A stretch of DNA of 64,000 nucleotides from Anopheles merus (GCF_017562075.2 NC_054084.1:47090697-47154696), one strand, 5' to 3'. Numbered from the stretch's first letter, positions 34,900 to 48,440 are shown. Numbers and translations are program-made. Notes: a model not told the origin generated them from the letters alone.

Positions 34900-36270
34900 A
34901 GTCATATCATATGTTATTATCATATGCATGCCGCAGCTACCTAAGCCCGTATCAACATGGATTCGTGTCAAAAAAGTCGACTACCACGAACCTGGTTGAA
35001 TTTGTAACCTATTGCACTAGTCAAATTGATGCCGGAGCTCAAGTCGATGCAATTTATACAGATCTGAAAGCAGCATTCGACTCTCTTCCGCACGCAATTC
35101 TTCTCGCTAAACTCGACAAGCTAGGAGTTCCCAGCTCGCTCGTACAGTGGCTTAAGTCTTACCTAATTAATCGCACATACATCGTGAAAATTGATAAGCA
35201 CATGTCCAAAGAAATAGTCAGCAGCTCGGGTGTGCCACAAGGAAGCAATATTGGCCCGCTTCTCTTCATATTGTTTATCAACGATGTTACCCTGGCTTTA
35301 CCTCCCGACAGTATCAGTCTGTTTGCCGACGATGCAAAAATTTTTGCGCCTATTCACAACACAGGTGATTGTACATTCCTGCAAGACTGCATCGAAATTT
35401 TCTGTTCGTGGTGCAAGCGTAATGGACTGACTATCTGCATCGAGAAATGCTACTGTGTGTCTTTTAGTCGATGCAGGAGCCCAGTGACTGGGACCTACTT
35501 CATGGACGGCACTGCAGTTAATCGACAGAATCATGCCAAAGACCTGGGCGTTCTGCTTGACTCTAGTTTGAACTTTAAACAGCATATCGATGACGTTGTA
35601 GCCAGAGGAAATCAATTACTTGGCGTGGTTATCCGGACAACTAATGAATTCCGCAACTCCATGTGCATCAAAGCTGTGTACAACTGCATCGTTCGTTCGG
35701 TTCTGGAATATTCGTGCGTAGTCTGGAGCCCAACAACCGCTTCTTCAATTGCTCGACTCGAGGCGATTCAACGTAAGCTCACGAGATATGCCCTACGCCT
35801 ACTTCCCTGGCAGGATCGCAATAATCTTCCTCCGTATGCTGCGCGGTGCCGTCTTCTAGGCCTTGAACCTCTTTCGGTTAGAAGACGCAATGCACAGTGC
35901 TCTTTCATCGCTGGATTGCTAAATGGCTCTATCGACTCATCGCCTTTGTTGCATCGAGTCGATATCTATGCACCATCCCGAACACTTAGGTCTAGAGAAA
36001 CTCTACGGCTCGCTCAACCCCGTTCCAGTGCTGGTCGGTCTGACCCTATGTTCCGCATGTCGGCTGTCTTCAACACTGTCTCGGATTGCTTCGACTTCGA
36101 CATCTCAACTCAGTGCTTCAAGGAACGTCTCCGGCTTTTGCCGTGGCCGCAGTGAATTGCGCTGTAAATCTTATTTTTGCTATGTATTTTTTTTCTCAAT
36201 TGAACTGTTACATCTTAATTAGGCTATACGGCCCGTTGAAGATTAAATAAATAATAATAATAATAATATT
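34900..36270 (+). mobile_element. 5'-truncated CR1-like LINE with open RT frame and (TAA)n tail
   Basis: An open frame to 36155 encodes about 414 residues of reverse transcriptase. It starts inside the fingers (YQHGFVSKKSTTTNL). YTDLKAAFDSLPH, SGVPQGSNIGPLLFILFIND and the catalytic LFADDAKIF follow, then DLGVLLDSSLNFKQH and the thumb and C-terminal region (YAPSRTLRSRETL). The 3' UTR ends TTAGGCTATACGGCCCGTTG and a tail of ATAA/TAA repeats. The endonuclease and ORF1 are missing. RT style and a short-repeat tail fit the CR1 group (T1/Q-like in Anopheles); the clade assignment is by eye. The surviving frame has no stop, so the insertion is not very old. Confidence 0.85.
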
Positions 36271-36417
36271 ACAGGATAGCACAATCACAAAAAATGCAGT
36301 AGAATAATTTTACAAGTAAACCTCTCAAACAATAAAAAAAAATTTTTAAAGCAAAGACTTTACGTATTTTTGATATTTGATATTTGAATACGGCAAGATG
36401 TACGAGTCAGCTACACA

Positions 36418-37404
36418 CAGTGGAACTCCTCAAAACGAGTAACCCTTATAACGAATTTTTCGCGTAACGAGCAAATCCGAATGCTCAGCGAACACCTCCA
36501 TTCTTCTTCTTCTTGATTGGCACAACAACCGTTGTCGGTCAAGGCCTGCCTTTGTACCCACTAGTGAAGTGAACTTGGCTTTCAGTGACGTATTGCTACC
36601 ATAGCAGGATAGTCAGTCCTACGTATGGGGGCACGGATTATTCGGGGCTTGAACCCATGACGGGCGTGTTGTTACGTCGTACGAGTTGACGACTGTACCA
36701 CCAGACCGGCCCAAACACCTCCATTACCGAGTTGAATTTTGCATTAAAAGCAATATGTGTTTGGTGGCGAAGTGAAATCAAGATCATGATCGGTTAACAT
36801 TGAACGTTTCTTTGATTTTGCGTGCTGCTCAGGTGAGACCTTTGGTTACTAAGAATCGTTTTCGATTGCGTGTTGCATAATTGTGTGTTATATTGATGAA
36901 ATGTAAAATGAAATGTAATGGTAGAATATATAATGAAATGAAATTATTTTTGTTGCAAGAAAAATGTCTGGTAGGACATTTTAAAGACCTGAACATAATC
37001 ATACGGAAGACCGTTTAGCATTTCTAGCATATTGCTTGGTAATTTCAAACTCTTATATCATATGACTGCAAGCATCATTGGAAAGAAGCTGTGGGACTTG
37101 TACTTGTACTTGACTTGTCATTTTCGGTAAATATTAATAAAAACTACTAAACCAAACGACCATTCGTTAGTTTAGCGAACAAATGACAGAGAAATTGTGA
37201 TCTACATATATCTTCTTAGCGATTAGTATTACGAATAGATGTTTTCTTTTCGCAGATGCATAAGTACTTTCTATTTGCGGTCCTGGAACCAATTATTGAA
37301 CTCTTTATACAAATTATATGGAAAAGATTCTTTCGCATAACGAGTTTTTCGTATAACGAGTAAGTCACTGGATTGGATTAAACTCGTTATACGAAGGTCC
37401 ATTG
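36418..37404. mobile_element. pogo-like MITE (987 bp) hosting a SINE
   Basis: The ends CAGTGGAACTCCTCAAAACG and the reverse complement of CAATGGACCTTCGTATAACG are related imperfect TIRs with repeated TCGTTATACGA/AACGAGT motifs. TA follows the right end (37405-37406). There is no transposase; the size without the SINE is about 760 bp. CAG termini, TA targets and AACGAG motifs fit pogo/Tigger-type elements. Confidence 0.6.
36503..36713 (-). mobile_element. tRNA-derived SINE (copy 3) with 12-bp target duplication
   Basis: A 211-bp insertion flanked by AACACCTCCATT at 36491-36502 and 36714-36725. Sense strand: GGCCGGTCTGGTGGTACAGT, box B GGGTTCAAGCC, body, and a 3' end TTGTGCCAATCAAGAAGAAG. The perfect duplication and high similarity to copy 2 indicate a recent insertion into the pogo-like MITE. 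Confidence 0.92.
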
Positions 37405-37606
37405 TATTACTTTCCAGTTATTCTCAATTATTCTCATGATCGGAGATTTTGAATCAAGTCGTATATTATGTTATGTTTATTCTAACTTTTTAATGGCCCT
37501 GTGAAAATACTCATTGCTAATTACATTGCACATGAAATTTACATCTGATATTGCATAATGCTTAAAGACGCTGTTGCTCATGTAAATTAGTCTACTTATT
37601 ATATGA

Positions 37607-37800
37607 GGGGCGGTCCCGTGGTACAGTTGTCATCTCGAAAGTCTAAATAATATGCCCGTCATGAGTTCGAGGCCAAGAACGGACCGTACTCCCCGGAGCA
37701 AGGATCGACTTAGCCGGCTACGTGGTAATGAATAAAGTCTCGAAAGCCTGTATGAAGCCGGCATGTGTCCGCGTAGGACGTTACGTCAAATAGAAGAAGA
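37607..37800 (+). mobile_element. tRNA-derived SINE (copy 4, second subtype)
   Basis: Box A TGGTACAGTTG at 37619-37629 and box B GAGTTCGAGGC at 37663-37673 are at the usual spacing. The body differs from copies 1-3 (GCCGGCTACGTGGTAATGAA), and the 3' end is TACGTCAAATAGAAGAAGA. The terminal CAAATAGAAGAAG is the same as that of the LINE at 56487-58185. Confidence 0.85.
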
Positions 37801-39639
37801 TTGTATGATGCCTCAAGCCATCATTTCGAGCGAATTGTAAGACCCCGTTCTAGGAGAACTTTTTCACTGATAATGTGTAAAATTGTCATTTCTTTAAAAT
37901 ACTTAAAGCCCAACCATCGTAGTCATCTGACACGATGTCATGCGTAAGGATGCGCACCATTTAGCACGCTGATGATATGGAGATGCTAAATGAATGTTAA
38001 ATGATTCACGGTAGGCAATATGGATCGTAAGGGTGGGAAATTTTCTGGCCCGATATTTTCGGCATCATCACGTTACGGAGGCTTCGGAAAATTGGATCAA
38101 TGTCAATGAAGTGTACAAAATTAGGACAAGTGCTGGCAGATGGTTCGAAATGTCTGACGCGGTAGCAGTGTGGTTGTGGTTATAATGTAAATAGATAGCA
38201 CCAGTACGGGGATGGGGCTAAAGTTCAACATGTCAGTGTAGTGAAAAAGAAAACATAAATTGCGAAAAATATTCGGCTTCCAACCAGAGGACGAGATAGA
38301 AGTAGAAGAAAGAAACGGAAACACTTTCCATGCAACTTGACTATATGGAAAGCTTCGTGGTGTATGAGTGTGTGAGTGCGGGTAGAGGGTAGCTTGTAGC
38401 TTGGACCATTTCACTACCTACCGTGTGCTAGTAAATCAATTCCAATTTCATCTTCTACGATTACATTCCAATCAACAGCACATCTCAACCGATCTTGAAT
38501 ACGCTCTGAAGCAGCTCTTCTTCACCGTCGTTTGTGTTGTGGCGTGGTACCAGGAAGTATAAAATGCAAAGAATGGTTCCGAAATCTTACCATCAGCATC
38601 GTATCAGCAGGTTTTATACGCTGGCAAGCTGAGCCGGATTTGGTTTCGGAAGCTGCCTTCTACACCGGGTATCGTGTCAATTTGGCGCATTACGATCGTC
38701 GAGCGGGCTATTTGGAACGCAGGGAATGGCAGGAACGATAGGATGGATAGTAAGTTCTACTGTATAGGAAACAGTATTTGTAAATTGCATTAGCCTTCTG
38801 GAGCCAACTGAACTGAACTAGAAGGGGCTGAAAAGGACGCAGAGGGAGTTGTAATTTGTATCGGCTGCAACGGCTGCAATGGCTGGGAAGGTGCATTGCT
38901 CAGCTGCATTAGGTCGTGCTGCTATTTCACACGCCACAAGAAACGGTGGGAACGCGCTGATTCGCACTGATTGAAGGCATAGGACGATAATCAGAACACA
39001 ACAAAACCTATCAAAGTAGTGCAATCCTCCAGCCGGGCGTTTGGTGGTTCTGTAGCGATGCTGTTAGCAAGTCCATTTGCTGAAAGGCCTGGTGCAGTGG
39101 AGAGAATAATTGGAATGATTGGTTCAGGAATTGATTTGGTTTTCTGTGCGGAACAAGGATGCATCCTCTCAAAGGAAGCATTATCATAACATAAAAGCCT
39201 GTATAACGTTTGTAAGGAAATGAAATTAGGTAAAAAAGGAGTAGAAAAAGGACATAAGAGTAACATAGGAAGTGAACAAGAAACAAAATTCAAACTGCAT
39301 ACTGTATCAGTTAGAAAAAAGTGTATAAACTATTGTTGACGTTTGGGAATGTTTAACGAAATGATTCAATTTCCGGGAGGAAATTTGGCAAAAGTTTTTC
39401 TTTTTTTAACAATACGGAGAATACTGTATGTATTGTTTATCGACATTGCAACGATTCGTTTTGCCCTGTATGGTTCAAATGTGCAGTTGAAACGTTAATA
39501 TTTTAACATACCAGAAACTATGAATCACTATACAAATTGAGCTAAAATTCTGCGGCATTTTCCATACTATTTTCTACGCTTAATTACTACAATATTGCCT
39601 ATGCTGCACATATATTGCCGAGTATTAGTCGACCAGCGG
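37801..39639. other. Non-coding stretch
   Basis: One frame at 38613-38741 (ending RRAGYLERREWQER) is preceded by an AG acceptor and reads like protein, but it has no recognised domain or partner exon. Otherwise nothing. Confidence 0.25.
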
Positions 39640-40060
39640 AATCAGTTACTCGATCGGAACAGGAACTATAACGATTTCAGAACAATATCAGAATCAAGTT
39701 TCGTTACAAACCCGGAACAGGTCCAGGTACAGCTCCAGAAACGGATTTAAATCGGCAGCTATATCAGGAACGATGTGAGTTCAATATCAATTCCTGGACC
39801 GGTTTGAGTTCAGCATCTTTTCCAGGACCGGTATGGGTTCGTGATTGGTTCCAGGACTGGTGTGCATTCAGTATCATTTCCTAGACGGGTATGAATTCAG
39901 TAACTGTTCCTGGACAGGTATGGGTTCAGTAACGTTTTCTGGACCGGTATTGGTTCAGTATCGTTTCTAGGACCAATGTGGGTTCATTATCAGTTTAGTA
40001 TCCGTTCCAGGATCGGAATGGTGTCGGTTTAGGTTTATTAATGGATCGTCATCAGTGCCC
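39640..40060. repeat. Degenerate minisatellite, about 28-30-bp unit
   Basis: At least seven units like TTCCAGGACCGGTATGGGTT plus CAGTATC run in tandem from about 39790 to 40020, with more decayed ones upstream. The unit is the reverse complement of that at 22420-22590. Confidence 0.75.
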
Positions 40061-40424
40061 GATTTGTATTGGGTTTGAAACCCGATTATTTTGGCGTACA
40101 ACTCAAATTAAAAAATATCGCTGAATTTTCATTGGATAGCCCCGTAACCGCGCCAAATGAACCTGTTAAATATAGAAAAAAATGATACGTGATTTAATGC
40201 AAAATGCCTCATAACGATAAAAAAGAAAACGTTCAGCAAATTGTGGGAATAAAAACGTTTTATTATATGCTGATTATATTTGTGACAGATATAATGTGTT
40301 TAGAGAATTACTTAACCGTTTTTAATGCAGGAATTATATTTTTTTCATAAAGAGAATGGATTAATTATCAATAATAAAGAATCATATTTTTTTAGTCAGA
40401 ATGAGTGGCCTTAGTGCGATACTA

Positions 40425-40540
40425 ACTTAGTACGATGCAGCCGGATAGTCTGTGCTTGCCACGGGGGAACGGTCATTTCTAGACATGAACTCACGACGGG
40501 CATGTTGTTAGGTCCTGCATGATAACGACTATGCCATTGA
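40425..40540 (-). mobile_element. SINE relic (copy 5)
   Basis: Reverse-strand match to the SINE head: GACGGGCATGTTGTTAGGTC and the CGGATAGTCTGTGCTTGCC block. Heavily diverged. Confidence 0.5.
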
Positions 40541-42129
40541 ACAATAAGTAATTACTTTAAATATTTAATTGCAACCCAAAACATTTAAGCTAAATGAGGC
40601 AGATCACTTAACGATGAGGAAAAGTGACGTAGGTCAACATCTTGTTAGATATGTAATAATTTGGCGATATGTTTTTAATTTCAAAGCACTACTAGTACCA
40701 ATAGCAAAGCCTTTGGTTTGACAAATAATTAAGATTTTATCAAAAAATATTTAATTTTTTCTTGAATCATGTTTTGTTTTCACCGATACATTTAATTTTA
40801 TTACTTAATTAATAACTGTGCGTTGTGCGTTGTACGATTTGAAAGGATAGACACCATTCCTAGGGTTAGATAAATTTATGACCACCGTGAGGAGCGCGGT
40901 ACAAGATAGGAGTAATTGGATTAATTCAACTCCAATAAAAAAAAGCATTGAACAAATAAATTCAGTTCTTATAGCCGTTTCAGCAGCTAGCATAATACGA
41001 AAACATCCTTTACTGTGAATTCTATAGCATTGTGCCATTCACACCTTACCTTATCGTTACTTTTACTTCAACTGGCAACCAGCTACCAGGCACCGTGTAC
41101 AGTGGCTCGTATCTCTGCGGGATCGTTGGAACAGGGGAAACGGAAATGAAGGCAAAACCATACTTTCCGTCGCATGCAAAGCGTGAGAAATGTGCCGGGC
41201 CTTAGGACCATAACCCTCCCAGGAAGCCGTGATCCATAGATTTCGCGTGAATGAGCGGAAGACAGTGGGAAATTATCCAATTAAATTAATAGTTGGCACA
41301 TCTTGGCGCCTTAACCTTTGCTAGTAAACTGGGAGGTAATAAAGGGGGCTGGATTTGTTTTCCTCTTTCCCTAGACGGTATGAACACCTGTTGAGCGAGA
41401 AGAAAGTTGCATGAATGCAAACGAGTGTATCATTGAAAGCAATCTGATCTGCTCTTTAAGTGTCTAACAAATGTCAAGTATTTTAAAAGAGTAAAGATAA
41501 AAATTATAAAGAAAAACAAATTTTTAGAAGAAATTTCTAGTCTATAGTTGTTAAATTAGTTATTTGACAAAACATCAAATCACATTTTAAACTTAACAGA
41601 TCGTTAAATATGCTAAAACACTCTAACGGTAGTTTCGCGCTTTCAGAAGCTTTAAAGAAGTGTCTGACAGGGGACTCGATGTTTGAAAAATTAATGTTAT
41701 AAATTAAATTTTTATGCAATTTTTTGGAAAAAATAATAGTTTTATGTATTTAAAATGGGGTTTTGCATTTTTGCCTTTTTTTCCAAGAACACTTTGTTAG
41801 AGTTGTTTGATATATAGTGGCGTTCTTGCGGCACTCTGGATCGTTCAGTAGACCACGTATCATCCACACTTTTAAAAGATATTGGTCTGATTTTTTGCAT
41901 GAACATGATGATGCATGATGCATGTCCTCAACAATGGATGAAATTTTTTTTCCAATAAGTGGTTTGGGCAACTGTCCAGGGTCCCACAAAGTCAAATAAT
42001 AGGTGACAATATGAGCTGTCCGACTTTAGGTAGCCGCCATTGTAAGTAAATTTTTAAAGTAAAAGTTTTAGAACCAATTTGAATGTACCGTTTTGAATCA
42101 CACAAAGGAAAGCTACACATTCCGGACAT
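40541..42129. other. Mostly non-coding; one repeat-like coding relic
   Basis: The minus frame 41995-41750 includes CKKSDQYLLKVWMI, a segment that recurs in similar form at about 45690-45625 (minus). It is probably an unrecognised mobile-element relic. No other gene is seen. Confidence 0.3.
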
Positions 42130-42460
42130 GTTTTTTTTATTGAAGTGTATCATACCTAAACTATAATCATACAGACGTATTCAGTGCTTCAATCGGTTGC
42201 CCTTGGTCTAAAAAAGTGTCCAAAACCGCACACGGTCTAGCGATATCGTCTGCCAAGCCGTTAGTTAGCCAATCTTTACCGGTGTACGCTTTCACGCCAT
42301 CTTCACGCCTAAAAGGGTATTACGAGCCAGGTTGTCCAGTTTCATACGTATAACATGGACAATGCACTTAATGGAGAGCTTAATACGACAGTACGACAGT
42401 GAGATCGTCGTACATCACGTATAGCTCGTCGTTGAATCGGCTCCTCCATTGTCCTTCCAC
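42130..42460 (-). pseudogene. RTE-type LINE C-terminal relic
   Basis: Minus-strand frames give RFNDELYVMYDDLTVV, IKLSIKCIVHVIRMKLDN, LARNTLLGVKM and LDRVRFWTLF in order. This matches the usual RTE C-terminus (R-x-N-x-E-L-Y, then I-K-x-x-R-L-x-W-x-G-H-V-x-R-M). Frame changes and stops show decay. Confidence 0.65.
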
Positions 42461-45400
42461 ACATAGAAATCCAAAGCTATAGCCGTATCAAATATTAATT
42501 TTGTATTATTGCCACGATGTACTAGAATCAATTTCATAGGAAATTGCCATCTTGTATGTCCCGATCTAGCGATAAATAAATATTTTTTGTATTGCCCATA
42601 ATATCTGCAATATTGTTTGACACCTGCTGCAGGGAAAAGTTATCATTAATTTGCATTATTCTGGGCCTGACGTGAAAACAACAATCTCATATCATACTAT
42701 ACTTTGAACATTATAAAAAACCCACAAATTCTCCATTTTTAGCATTTTACCATTTTTTAACATGTGTCGAAAAGCCGGAGTAAACTGTAGTTGTAATTAT
42801 GCTCTGTGCATAATTAAAACAATACTGTATTCAACGATGACTGGAAATCAAAGATATTTGAAGGATGATGTGCCAAATGGCTGGATGGATGGATGGATTT
42901 TTTTAAAATTTTTATTTATTTCTCAAATTAAAAGGTCTTGCTTGATTTTATGTGCGAGACATGCAGTGGTGTTAAAGTTATCGTTTATATTGATTATGCA
43001 TTATAACATGCAAGGGATACGATAATTTTACATAATAAACAACAAGGCTAAAAGTTGATGTAAGCAAGTTTTGTGTTAACTCATACCGCTTTCCTCTTCA
43101 CATCCACTTTAAGCTAAAAGGTATCAAAATTTTCACAAAACCTACATGCAAACCAGCATTACCAGCTTCTCTCACAACCGCGGGTCGAAAACTAATCTTC
43201 TGAACTGGGGTTCGATCGCTTTTTCAAACGCATCGATTGACATGTCAGTTATTACACGAGCCAGCATCGCAGCAACGATGCAGACGACCGGGCAGGCAAA
43301 AGAGTCAAACTTCGCCATAACTGGCACGCAGCGTGCACGTTAATTTGCATTCTTCGCTGCCAGGATGATGCCAAACTTTCTGCCAAGCATCCTCCCGGAT
43401 TGGCATCCCCACGGTGTCCGATCGATGGTTGCCAGCAATCGCAGCAGCCCAGCCCAGGACTGTACTAGCTCGGCAGGTGTTTCAAAAGATGTTGCGTTTA
43501 ACCGAACTGCACAGGATACAGGTGTGTGCGAAGATGGGTTGCAGCCGGGGATGAAAGATTTTGCAACCCGAACCAAATACGGCGGATAGCTTACGGCCAA
43601 CTTAAGGTCGAGTGTTGGGGAAACTCGCAGTTCACGCTGCACCTTACCCTAAAGCCAAATAGTTTTCCAATTAGTGAAGTTTTCGGTGTACACGCCGGCT
43701 CGGCTGTGTTGGCTGCAAAACTCAAACGAATTCACTCGGCACTCGGCTGTGTATGCCTAAGTGCCGATGCACAAATGAGTTTGAGGTAACGGTATGCGGA
43801 CAAAGTCACCTTGTCTTGTACGGATGGGTTCTTATTACCTGGGCTCATATCAGTTCGAGCTCCAGTGTGCACTCCCCGGTGCACGGTGTCTCGGTGAGCA
43901 CCCTTTACCCTGCTACTGTAAACATGATGAAGTTGATATGTAAATAGGTTGTTGGTATTTGCAGGGAAACAAGTGCGGAGAAACAAGCAACCCCAGCCCC
44001 GGCATGTCGTGCTTTGGATTCTAAAATGAGGAAAGTAAGAACTGTGGTTGGCCTGAACTGAACGTACCAGCCGTACTAATGACTTCTACCTGTGCGACTA
44101 AAAATAGGTACTGAATAAATAGTTTGTGCTTAGCCGCAACGTTTACTCGATGCCTAATGAGCAATTACACCTATTCAGTTACAAACAGCTCGAACGTTTG
44201 CTGTACAATTAAAAAAACGAGTACACTTCCGTACGCGAGCTGTAGAATTCGGGGGGAGGCTGTCGCTCTTGCTGTCATCGGTCCGACCGATGGTTCGAAA
44301 TCGAAATCCTTCCCCTAATCCATCGGCCGGACAATCGACGACAGCCCTATCAGGACAGCTATCGATCTGCGGTGGTATTTGGTGGCGCTTTTACTTATAC
44401 GTTCGTGACATTTGAAATCTTGAACAAGTGAGGCTATCGTTTAACATTGTCCATCGTTCGCGTAGAAGTAAAGCGCGGTCAAGTGAAGCGCTTTGTGTGC
44501 GAGTTCAATAATGTGCTGATGGTTTTACGGTTCGCGGATGGTATCCGTTCGCAGAAGGGGGAGATTGTTGAAAAGATCAAATACCGATCGTTGAGTGTGG
44601 TAGACGTGTGACTGTCGTCTGCAATTGGCGTATCTAATCGTGACATTGTGCGATGTGTCAAATGATTACGCTGCCAAGATTGCAATGTGTCTGCCCTGCA
44701 ATGGATGGACAATAGTAAAGTAACGAATGGAATTGAATGTCTGTTGTTGGGAAAGTCTAGTGTTCGTTATGAGCTTTCGAAGGCACTTCGCTAATGTCAG
44801 GCGGATGAATGAATAATTCAAGAGCGTTTGGTTTAATGGTCACACTTGTATGGGCTTGGATTCACTAGTTTCTTTCTTTGGCTCTTGGTACGGTCTTAGA
44901 TGGATAAAACGATCTTTAAATTCTGTCTATGTTTCTTAATGCAACATTTCTTAATCTAACATAAAAACACCGGTATGCTTTTAGTGTTTACATCAGACAT
45001 GACAAACATATGGCCAGCGGGCCACGCGAATCTGACCCGCGAAGGCTTCCAATCAGCGGTCAGCGAAGAATTTTGGCAATCATTTGAATAAAGCAGAATT
45101 TTTTCAATCAACAATCAGTAGTTCGATAACGAAGAGTGGATAAATGTGCTCATAGTGACTTCTTTGATTAGGTATCCACAAAAGTGGCTTCTAGCACAGG
45201 TTTTAGAAGTTGATTAGAAGTCGGACTCTTTATATTTTTACCCATCTTCTGATTTTGACGTTTTCTGGACGATTCTGCATATCGAAATTCCACTTTCTTC
45301 ACTTTTTTTTGATGAAGGTACTCTTTAACTATGCTTCTGCTAAAAAAAAAAAATAAGAACTAAAAAAACAGGCACTTAAAAAGGTGTGAATTGTATCACT

Positions 45401-45837
45401 GAATAGTTAACTGAAAGTGAAATTCTTTTTTGACTACATGGCCACAAATTCTAATGTTGCCCGATGTAGTGCTGAAATTATTAATAATCGTTATTATTCA
45501 TCATAGTTTTCAAAACGGTGGCCTTTGCATTTCATGTTACAGACAAGGGTTCATGATCTAAGGGTAGAACACAAGTTCCGAAAATTAATAGAATGATTAT
45601 GCTTGTTTTTCAAATGAGTGTATTTAGATACTGGTCTGATTTTTTGCACTCACATAGTCGAAGAGTAACCTCATCTATCGTGGTTTAAAGAACTCGAGGT
45701 AACAAGAAGCCTCAGAGTTAGCTAATACCTGGAGTAATGAACGCCACTGATGTTATAAGTAAATACCATCTACTGCTTGGCTAAGTATACCTGTACTCCC
45801 AGGTTATCTAATTTGTTCATATTCAAACATGACATTT
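42461..45837. other. Non-coding stretch
   Basis: No convincing gene. Near 45010-45060 the sequence GGCCAGCGGGCCACGCGAAT resembles internal parts of hAT-like MITEs, without ends. The open frames near 43146-43790 lack recognisable domains. Confidence 0.3.
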
Positions 45838-45990
45838 CGTGAGCGGTTCCGTGATACAGACGTCAATTCGTACGACATAACAACGGGCCCGTCGTGGGTT
45901 CAGGCCTAGAATGTACTGTCCCCCTGTAGCAAGGACTGCCTTGACTATCGTGACGACTATCGGGTGCGTGGTACTGAATAATTCTTTTTT
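45838..45990 (+). mobile_element. tRNA-derived SINE (copy 6, subtype of copy 4)
   Basis: GAGCGGTTCCGTGATACAGA (box A region), GTGGGTTCAGGCC (box B) and TGCGTGGTACTGAATAA are present; the 3' tail is missing. Confidence 0.7.
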
Positions 45991-46139
45991 TGATAAAAAT
46001 AACCCAGTTTTTATTAACTTAATGCTTTTCCCATGAGAATATTTGAAATTTTGCCATGATTTATATTGTTTTTTGTTCTGACAATGTGCTGTGAAAACCG
46101 GTTTTTTTATATCCTCCAGCGCACGCAATGTCACTTTTG

Positions 46140-46235
46140 TATTGAACTATCGTTTCTAAATACAACGGATAAACGGACAGCCGGATAAGAGGTACCCGGA
46201 TAAACGGCGGAGTATTTCATACTCCAAAATTATAT
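46140..46235. mobile_element. Pogo/Tigger-like terminus fragment
   Basis: Repeated CGGATAAACGG / CCGGATAA motifs are typical of Tigger-type ends. Only one end is seen. Confidence 0.35.
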
Positions 46236-48350
46236 CTGCATACATGCAAAAAAAAAAGATATTTTTGAATTTTAAATTATCAGAATTTGAAATTTTGATA
46301 ATATGTCACATCAGTTCAATTTATTCCACCAACTATCAAATAATAAATAAAAAAAACTGTGGTATCTTCAAATCAGCTTATATCCAGAACCGTGAAGCTC
46401 ACAGTCCGTAGTTTTATGTTTGTTAATTTTTACTTCTGCCGTAGTACCTGGCTGATACTTCTGCATGTAATAGGGAATTATTATTCACATTAACATTTGA
46501 AAAAGAATAATGTCCATCCTATATTCGAGGAGTGGTAAAATGAAATCAAATGAAATGTGCCTCAGGCCGTCGAAAGGCGAACAAAAAGTGGTAACATAAT
46601 GCATCACGCTTTGTACACTAGAGGTCATCCACGGGTGCAGGCTCGGTCCGCTGGAAGTGAAACCCTCCCAGCTGTTCCATATTTCATTACATCGCAAATA
46701 TGGCAAAGGAACATTGAGGCATTCCTGTTACCGACAGGAAATTAAATTTATTTACCATCGCTGACCTGCACTGATAACAATGTTTTATAAAAATAGAAAG
46801 AGACTCAGATAAAGAGAAAGAGAGCGAGAGAGCGAGAGCGAGAGAGACATGAAATAAGGACAGCACACACATTATCGTCCCTTTGGTACGGACGAAATGC
46901 AGGGTGTTCCTGTTATACCCGCCTGTGGCGGTTTTTCTCTGTAATGCTCTGTGTTAGTGCCGATGTTATCTTGTGTGAGGGTATTATTTTAAGCGTTCTA
47001 GTGTAAATGTAAAGCCAATGGATTGTTTTTCTAGAAGTCTGAATGAACAAATTTATCTTTTGTTTTTACTTCCCCTTAATATGTATGTATTTATGCGTAC
47101 ACAAACAAAGACGAACGCGCAACACGTGTCCCATGGTAAAACGGTTTTTGCGAAAAAATAAATAAAACTCAAAAGAAGGGAGCAAATTTGTGGAGCCAAA
47201 AAAGAGCTGCAGCGTTATTGATAGAACCAGTCCAAATAATCGTTCTGTGCAATGAAACTCGAGCTCTATGGTTATGGTGAAATGTGCAACGCATCCTGAA
47301 ACTGGCAGTGAAAGTGGTGGCGCGTAGGGTTGAAAAGAAAAAAAAAGCAACTAAATCGCTCCAAAGAAGATTATGAATAGTTATGTTAAGCGGAACAGAG
47401 TGTAACTATGGTAAACGGGGGTTTCTTTACATTGCCAGATACAGAAGGCAATTAATTACATCACCACAAACGATGGAACCGTCCATGCCGAATGCAAATG
47501 CTAACAGAATGCTGGGCCAAAACCGAACGCTGTTCAGTGGCATTCATGGCGATAATTAACAGCTTTTGCATGACACAGTTGGACGTTGGACGACCGCGCG
47601 GGAAGATGCGGGAAGGGAGTCTTCCATACAAAGATTGCGTTTGTTTCATTCCATGCTTGGAGCAGTTCAGTTCTGTAAATATGTAGAACGTTTTGGGGCT
47701 TAGCCCTGCCCATGCACACACACACAAACATACCAGCGACAGCACCACACACACAGAACATAGCTCCGGTAAGCGAATATTTCCGGTGTTAATTACCGGA
47801 ATCGGTTTGTAAACACAGTCATGGGACAGGAAGTATCAAATCATACCATGGCCATGACCATCGGGCCAAAAGGTAATACGTGTGGCGCGAGCAACAAAAC
47901 ACAATCGAGAAAAGTATGCATTTTCGGGCTCAAATGCAAACATGCCCCCGTTGGCAAGGATGCACAGATACCATCTTTAGTGGACATTATTTCGCTAGGT
48001 CAAGGATTAAGGGATTAGTTGGAATGGTTTGAGCGTTTTTAGGGAACGCTGTAAGCGATCCTACTTCTAATGGCGATCGCAAAATGTTGTTTTATTTTGA
48101 GCTTCATGAAAAAAGCCTATTAAAAAACATTGAAATGTATGAACAAATCAAACTACTCAACTACTCTTTGCGTTATTGTGACTTGTATATAAAAAAATAA
48201 TATGTTCAGTAGCTTGTAAAAGATCGAAAATGTAACAAAAAACATAAATAACAAAATCAATAACAACCGAGAGCATCACTGGGACAATTGATCTAATAAA
48301 ATACAAAATCATAATACTAATTGTAATATTCCTGACCGGCCGATATTAAG
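46236..48350. other. Non-coding stretch with GA-rich repeat
   Basis: A GAGA/GAGC-rich tract lies at 46797-46850. No gene recognised. Confidence 0.3.
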
Positions 48351-48440
48351 CCGATCTGGTGGTACAATCGTCAATTCGTACAACTTAACAACACATGCCC
48401 GTCATGGATTCAAGCTCCGAAAGGACCGTATTAACTACTG
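48351..48440 (+). mobile_element. SINE head fragment (copy 7)
   Basis: CCGATCTGGTGGTACAATCG (box A region) and ATGGATTCAAGCTCC (box B); the body is lost. Confidence 0.65.

Noticed and set aside
38532..38741. Protein-like frame with an upstream AG acceptor
   Set aside because: No donor-linked partner exon or known domain; kept only as a remark in the region entry.
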